Shown one piece after another: positions 4,032 to 9,009 of a stretch of DNA of 9,009 nucleotides. Position 1 is the first letter of the stretch; each line of letters starts with the position of its first letter. The stretch is from NCBI GenBank assembly GCA_945888535.1, contig CAMDAN010000093.1:1-9009 (forward strand), written 5' to 3'. The position numbers and the translations under genes are program-made. Source of the DNA: Bordetella parapertussis. GTDB taxonomy: Bacteria > Pseudomonadota > Gammaproteobacteria > Burkholderiales > Burkholderiaceae_C. Under the pieces are notes generated by a model. The model made no database searches. It was not told the origin of the DNA and saw nothing but the letters and a program-made list of their open reading frames with translations.

Positions 4032-7000
4032 ATGGCTTATACATATACAGAACGCAAGCGCATTCGCAAAAACTTTGGTAATCGCGATAGCGTGCTTGAA
4101 ATTCCTTACCTTTTGCAGATGCAAAAGGATGCTTACACTGCATTTTTGCAGGCCGACGTAGCGCCCAAAAAGCGAACCCAAGAGGGTTTGCAAGCGGCGT
4201 TTGAAGCGGCTTTCCCGATTGTTTCGCACAACGGGTTTGTCGAAATGAAGTACCTCGAGTACAACTTGGCCAAGCCCGGCTTTGATGTGCGTGAATGCCA
4301 AACCCGTGGCCTCACGTACGCGTCAGCCGTTCGTGCCAAAGTGCAACTCATTATTTATGACCGCGATGCATCGACCAGCCAAAACAAGGTGGTCAAGGAA
4401 GTAAAAGAGCAAGAAGTCTATATGGGCGAAGTTCCGCTCATGACAGGCAAAGGCTCTTTCATCATCAACGGTACAGAGCGCGTGATTGTTTCCCAGTTGC
4501 ACCGTTCGCCTGGTGTGTTCTTTGAACACGACAAGGGCAAGACCCATAGCTCTGGCAAGTTACTTTTCTCGGCGCGGATCATCCCTTACCGTGGATCATG
4601 GCTCGATTTTGAATTCGATCCCAAAGATTTACTTTATTTCCGCGTTGACCGCCGTCGCAAAATGCCTGTAACGATTTTGCTCAAAGCCATTGGCTTGAAC
4701 AACGAATCTATCTTGGCAAACTTCTTTGTCAACGACAATTTCCGCTTGATGGACAGTGGCGCACAAATGGAATTTGTCGCCGAGCGTCTGCGCGGCGAAG
4801 TAGCGCGTTTTGATATCACCGACAAGTCTGGCAAGGTCATTGTTGCCAAAGACAAGCGTGTTACAGCGCGTCACACCCGTGAGTTAGACGAGAGCAAAAC
4901 CACCCACATCAGCGTGCCAGAAGATTTCTTGGTCGGACGTGTGGTCGCCCGCAATATCGTAGAAGCAGAAACTGGTGAGATCTTGGCAAAGGCCAACGAA
5001 GAGTTGACCGAAGCATTACTGAAAAAATTACGCTCCAGTGGTGTCAATGAAATTGCGTGTATTTACACCAACGAGTTGGACCAAGGCGCCTATATTTCAC
5101 AAACCTTGCGCACCGATGAAACCATCGATGAGTTCGCGGCCCGTGTCGCAATCTACCGCATGATGCGCCCAGGCGAGCCACCCACAGAAGACGCTGTACA
5201 AGCCCTGTTCCAACGTTTGTTCTACAACCCAGACACTTACGATTTATCGCGTGTGGGTCGTATGAAGTTCAACGCCAAAATGGGTCGCCCTGACTCGACT
5301 GGCCCGATGGTTTTGACCAACGAAGACATCTTGTCTGTTGTCAAGATTTTGGTTGACCTGCGTAACGGCAATGGTGACGTCGATGACATTGACCACTTGG
5401 GTAACCGCCGCGTACGTTGCGTGGGTGAGTTGGCTGAGAACCAATACCGCACCGGTTTGGCACGGATTGAAAAAGCAGTGAAAGAGCGTTTGGGCCAAGC
5501 CGAGCAAGAGCCGCTCATGCCCCACGACTTGATTAACAGCAAGCCCATTTCTGCCGCACTCAAAGAGTTCTTTGGTGCGTCGCAGTTGTCGCAGTTCATG
5601 GACCAAACCAACCCCTTGTCAGAAATCACGCACAAGCGCCGTGTTTCTGCCCTTGGCCCAGGCGGTTTGACCCGAGAGCGTGCAGGCTTTGAAGTGCGTG
5701 ACGTTCACGTCACCCATTACGGCCGTGTGTGTCCTATTGAAACGCCAGAGGGACCCAACATTGGTTTGATTAACTCTTTGGCTTTGTATGCCCGCTTGAA
5801 CGAATACGGTTTCATTGAAACGCCGTACCGTCGCGTAGCCGACAGCAAAGTCACGCTTGACATTGATTACCTCTCGGCGATTGAAGAGGGTAAATATGTG
5901 ATTGCCCAGGCCAATGCGGCTTTGGACAAAGATGGCGTTCTCACTGGCGACTTGGTTTCTGCACGTGAAAAAGGCGAGTCTATTTTGGTGGGCGCTGAAC
6001 GCGTTCAGTACATGGACGTGTCGCCCGCGCAGATCGTCTCAGTGGCTGCCTCATTGGTGCCGTTCTTGGAACACGATGATGCCAACCGTGCCCTGATGGG
6101 CGCGAACATGCAGCGTCAAGCGGTTCCTGTTTTGCGGCCCGAAAAAGCGTTTGTCGGTACCGGTATCGAGCGCGTTTCAGCGGTTGACTCCGGAACCGTT
6201 GTGACGGCAAGCCGCGGCGGTGTGGTGGACTATGTCGACGCCACCCGTGTGGTGATCCGAGTCAACGACGCTGAGGCGCAAGCCGGTGAAGTGGGTGTTG
6301 ACATTTATAACCTCATCAAATACCAGCGCTCTAACCAAAACACCAATATCCACCAACGTCCTATCGTCAAAAAAGGCGACAAGTTGGCTAAAGGGGATGT
6401 GATTGCTGACGGTGCATCCACCGATCTGGGTGAATTGGCTCTGGGCCAAAACATGCTGGTCGCGTTCATGCCTTGGAACGGTTACAACTTTGAAGACTCG
6501 ATCTTGATCAGCGAGCGTATCGTTGCTGAAGACCGCTACACCTCCATCCACATCGAAGAGTTGGTGGTGATGGCGCGTGACACCAAGTTGGGATCTGAAG
6601 AGATTACCCGCGACATCCCCAACCTGAGCGAGCAGCAACTCAACCGTTTGGACGAGTCGGGCATCATTTACGTCGGTGCAGAAGTCATGCCTGGCGACAC
6701 GTTGGTTGGTAAGGTCACACCTAAAGGTGAAACGACCTTAACGCCTGAAGAAAAGCTCTTGCGAGCCATCTTCGGCGAAAAAGCCAGTGATGTGAAAGAC
6801 ACCTCTTTGCGTGTGGACCAAGGTTCACAGGGCACGGTGATTGATGTTCAGGTCTTTACCCGCGAAGGCATCACGCGTGACCGCCGGGCGCAGCAAATTA
6901 TTGACGACGAACTCAAGCGTTTCCGCTTGGATTTGAATGATCAGGTGCGTATTGTGGAAGCCGATGCATTCGACCGTATCGCAAAATTGTTGAATAACAA

Positions 7001-8144
7001 AATTGCCAACGGCGGACCTCAGAAATTAGCCAAAGGAACCAAGATCGACAAGGCTTATCTTGAGTCGGTTGAGAAATTCCATTGGTTTGATATTCGTCCT
7101 GCCGACGACGCAGTCGCGTCCCAACTCGAAAGCATCAAAGCATCACTGGAGCAAACGCGCCACAGCTTTGACTTGTCGTTTGAAGAAAAGCGTAAAAAAT
7201 TGACGCAGGGTGACGAACTGCCTGCTGGCGTTCTCAAAATGGTCAAGGTCTACATCGCGGTTAAACGCCGCTTGCAGCCCGGTGACAAGATGGCTGGACG
7301 CCACGGTAACAAAGGTGTGGTCTCAAAGATTGTTCCAGTCGAAGACATGCCTTACATGGCTGATGGCACACCGTGCGACATCGTGTTGAACCCCTTAGGC
7401 GTTCCATCACGTATGAACGTGGGTCAGGTGCTGGAAGTGCATTTGGGTTGGGCTGCTAAAGGCCTAGGCCAACGCATTGGTGACATGCTTCAAGCTGAAA
7501 CCAAGATGGCAGAGATGCGCCAGTTCATGGATTCTTTGTATAACGGCTCAGGCCGCAAAGAAGACTTGGCGGGACTCAGCGACAAACAAATCTTGGAAAT
7601 GGCTGGGAACTTGGCCGGTGGCGCATCCTTTGCAACGCCGGTGTTTGATGGTGCCTCGGAAGAAGAAATTCGCGGCATGCTCAAGCTCGCTTACCCCGAA
7701 GACATCGTCAAAGCAAAAGGTCTGACTGCGGCACGTACGCAAGCCAATTTGTTTGATGGCCGCACTGGTGACGCGTTTGAGCGTCCAACCACGATCGGCT
7801 ATATGCACGTTTTGAAACTGCACCATTTGGTGGACGACAAGATGCATGCACGATCAACTGGGCCTTACAGCTTGGTGACGCAACAGCCCCTGGGCGGTAA
7901 AGCCCAGTTCGGTGGACAGCGTTTTGGTGAGATGGAAGTGTGGGCGTTGGAAGCCTACGGTGCTTCGTACGTGTTGCAAGAAATGCTCACGGTGAAGTCT
8001 GATGACGTGCAAGGTCGTACCAAGGTGTACGAAAGCATTGTCAAAGGGGAGCACTCTATCGAAGCCGGCATGCCGGAATCCTTCAATGTGTTGGTCAAGG
8101 AAATTCGTTCCCTTGGCTTGGACATTGAACTCGAGCGTTCTTGA
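4032..8144 (+). CDS. rpoB: DNA-directed RNA polymerase subunit beta
   Basis: A 1370-aa beta subunit (E. coli 1342 aa), uninterrupted. With beta' it forms the catalytic core of RNA polymerase and the rifampicin pocket. The start ATG 4032 gives [15 protein letters not shown], as in the family, with GGAG (4023-4026) five bases upstream; a TTG at 4017 would add five residues and place the Shine-Dalgarno inside the gene. The rifampicin cluster lies at about residues 515-541 ([20 protein letters not shown] then [11 protein letters not shown]); D524, H534, S539 and L541 match the wild-type E. coli D516, H526, S531 and L533, so no classic resistance mutation is present. Next come [19 protein letters not shown] and, near the active site, [12 protein letters not shown], with K1086 and K1094 equivalent to E. 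coli K1065 and K1073. The C-terminus has [18 protein letters not shown], which contacts beta'. rpoC follows after 29 bp. Confidence 0.99.
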   Translation: MAYTYTERKRIRKNFGNRDSVLEIPYLLQMQKDAYTAFLQADVAPKKRTQEGLQAAFEAAFPIVSHNGFVEMKYLEYNLAKPGFDVRECQTRGLTYASAVRAKVQLIIYDRDASTSQNKVVKEVKEQEVYMGEVPLMTGKGSFIINGTERVIVSQLHRSPGVFFEHDKGKTHSSGKLLFSARIIPYRGSWLDFEFDPKDLLYFRVDRRRKMPVTILLKAIGLNNESILANFFVNDNFRLMDSGAQMEFVAERLRGEVARFDITDKSGKVIVAKDKRVTARHTRELDESKTTHISVPEDFLVGRVVARNIVEAETGEILAKANEELTEALLKKLRSSGVNEIACIYTNELDQGAYISQTLRTDETIDEFAARVAIYRMMRPGEPPTEDAVQALFQRLFYNPDTYDLSRVGRMKFNAKMGRPDSTGPMVLTNEDILSVVKILVDLRNGNGDVDDIDHLGNRRVRCVGELAENQYRTGLARIEKAVKERLGQAEQEPLMPHDLINSKPISAALKEFFGASQLSQFMDQTNPLSEITHKRRVSALGPGGLTRERAGFEVRDVHVTHYGRVCPIETPEGPNIGLINSLALYARLNEYGFIETPYRRVADSKVTLDIDYLSAIEEGKYVIAQANAALDKDGVLTGDLVSAREKGESILVGAERVQYMDVSPAQIVSVAASLVPFLEHDDANRALMGANMQRQAVPVLRPEKAFVGTGIERVSAVDSGTVVTASRGGVVDYVDATRVVIRVNDAEAQAGEVGVDIYNLIKYQRSNQNTNIHQRPIVKKGDKLAKGDVIADGASTDLGELALGQNMLVAFMPWNGYNFEDSILISERIVAEDRYTSIHIEELVVMARDTKLGSEEITRDIPNLSEQQLNRLDESGIIYVGAEVMPGDTLVGKVTPKGETTLTPEEKLLRAIFGEKASDVKDTSLRVDQGSQGTVIDVQVFTREGITRDRRAQQIIDDELKRFRLDLNDQVRIVEADAFDRIAKLLNNKIANGGPQKLAKGTKIDKAYLESVEKFHWFDIRPADDAVASQLESIKASLEQTRHSFDLSFEEKRKKLTQGDELPAGVLKMVKVYIAVKRRLQPGDKMAGRHGNKGVVSKIVPVEDMPYMADGTPCDIVLNPLGVPSRMNVGQVLEVHLGWAAKGLGQRIGDMLQAETKMAEMRQFMDSLYNGSGRKEDLAGLSDKQILEMAGNLAGGASFATPVFDGASEEEIRGMLKLAYPEDIVKAKGLTAARTQANLFDGRTGDAFERPTTIGYMHVLKLHHLVDDKMHARSTGPYSLVTQQPLGGKAQFGGQRFGEMEVWALEAYGASYVLQEMLTVKSDDVQGRTKVYESIVKGEHSIEAGMPESFNVLVKEIRSLGLDIELERS

Positions 8145-8173
8145 AGCTTCTCGCTGATTAACAAGGAATTTTC

Positions 8174-9009
8174 ATGAAATCATTACTCGACCTGTTTAAA
8201 CAGTTCACGCCCGATGAGCATTTCGATGCCATCAAAATCGGCATGGCCTCGCCCGAGAAGATCCGTTCTTGGTCTTTTGGTGAAGTTAAAAAACCAGAAA
8301 CCATTAACTACCGCACGTTCAAGCCTGAGCGCGATGGTTTGTTTTGCGCCAAAATTTTTGGACCCATCAAAGATTACGAATGCCTGTGCGGTAAGTACAA
8401 GCGTTTGAAGCACCGTGGTGTGATCTGCGAGAAGTGTGGCGTTGAAGTCACCCAGACCAAAGTGCGTCGCGAGCGCATGGGACACATTGATTTGGCCGCT
8501 CCTTGCGCCCACATCTGGTTCCTGAAATCCCTGCCCAGCCGTTTGGGTCTGGTGCTGGACATGACGCTGCGCGATATCGAGCGCGTGCTCTACTTTGAAG
8601 CGTATGTGGTGACCGACCCCGGCATGACGCCGCTGAAAAAATACAGCATCATGTCTGAGGACGACTTTGACGCCAAGTTCAAGGAATACGGTGACGAGTT
8701 CCAGGCCAAGATGGGCGCGGAGGGCATCAAAGAGCTGCTGCAATCGATCGACATCGAAGGCACCATCGAGAAGCTGCGCAACGACCTGACCGGCTCCGAG
8801 CTGAAGATCAAGAAGAACGCCAAGCGCCTCAAAGTGCTGGAAGCCTTCAAGAAATCGGGCATCAAGCCCGAGTGGATGGTCTTGGATGTGCTGCCCGTGC
8901 TGCCACCGGACCTGCGTCCCTTGGTGCCGCTGGACGGGGGCCGTTTTGCCACATCCGACCTGAACGATTTGTACCGCCGCGTGATCAACCGCAACAGCCG
9001 TTTGCGCCG
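8174..9009 (+). CDS. rpoC: DNA-directed RNA polymerase subunit beta', N-terminal part (runs off the window)
   Basis: 278 complete codons are open to the right edge; the full family protein is about 1400 aa. It is the N-terminal clamp region of beta'. The first zinc-binding site is intact: C70, C72, C85 and C88 in [20 protein letters not shown], at the same residue numbers as E. coli. Before it are [20 protein letters not shown] and [20 protein letters not shown], after it [20 protein letters not shown], and towards the edge [20 protein letters not shown] and [13 protein letters not shown], leading to the sigma-contacting region and the lid. The start ATG 8174 has AAGGAA (8163-8168) five bases upstream and lies 29 bp from rpoB, so co-transcription is expected. 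Codon use shifts from about 8510 onward towards CTG, AAG and higher GC, while the protein stays continuous and family-like. Confidence 0.98.
   Translation, partial: MKSLLDLFKQFTPDEHFDAIKIGMASPEKIRSWSFGEVKKPETINYRTFKPERDGLFCAKIFGPIKDYECLCGKYKRLKHRGVICEKCGVEVTQTKVRRERMGHIDLAAPCAHIWFLKSLPSRLGLVLDMTLRDIERVLYFEAYVVTDPGMTPLKKYSIMSEDDFDAKFKEYGDEFQAKMGAEGIKELLQSIDIEGTIEKLRNDLTGSELKIKKNAKRLKVLEAFKKSGIKPEWMVLDVLPVLPPDLRPLVPLDGGRFATSDLNDLYRRVINRNSRLR

Noticed and set aside
8183..8743. 186-aa open frame on the - strand inside rpoC
   Set aside because: It is a shadow of the rpoC coding strand with no family features.
1..9009. Mobile elements, CRISPR arrays, defence or toxin-antitoxin genes
   Set aside because: Both strands were read; the window is filled by the conserved translation/transcription genes, with no room or signature for such systems.

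Overview
The window carries the conserved bacterial gene block tuf - tRNA-Trp - secE - nusG - rplK - rplA - rplJ - rplL - rpoB - rpoC, all on the + strand. Gene order, a 1370-aa RpoB, a poly-glycine L7/L12 hinge, a single tRNA-Trp between tuf and secE, and moderate GC (roughly 45-55% where counted by eye) suggest a betaproteobacterium of the order Burkholderiales, perhaps a lower-GC Comamonadaceae member. The family-level placement is inference from memory; no database was searched. Both ends are cut: tuf lacks its 5' part and rpoC continues past the right edge.

Layout. 1-145 is the 3' end of tuf (EF-Tu). A CCA-encoding tRNA-Trp follows 15 bp later (161-236). 237-359 holds two adjacent hairpins and no convincing promoter. 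360-1330 is secE-nusG, with stop and start sharing one base. 1331-1468 is the rplK leader with a possible L1 operator. 1469-2596 is rplK-rplA, directly abutting. 2597-2836 is a 240-nt leader with several successive hairpins before rplJ, which starts at TTG. 2837-3785 is rplJ-rplL. 3786-4031 is a hairpin-dense rplL-rpoB spacer with an attenuator-like hairpin and a well-formed intrinsic terminator. 4032-8144 is rpoB and 8174 onward is rpoC.

The genes form one functional set. EF-Tu and the L10/L12 stalk with L11 and L1 form or bind the factor-binding and E-site regions of the ribosome. NusG couples RNA polymerase (RpoB/RpoC) to translation and Rho. SecE is the small essential subunit of the SecYEG translocon. 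The three leaders (before rplK, rplJ and rpoB) sit where E. coli has L1 autoregulation, L10-L12 autoregulation and the rplL-rpoB attenuator/RNase III region.

I found no previously undescribed system. The points most worth checking are a change in codon use inside rpoC from about 8510, the terminator and hairpin cluster before rpoB, and the structured rplJ leader with its TTG start.
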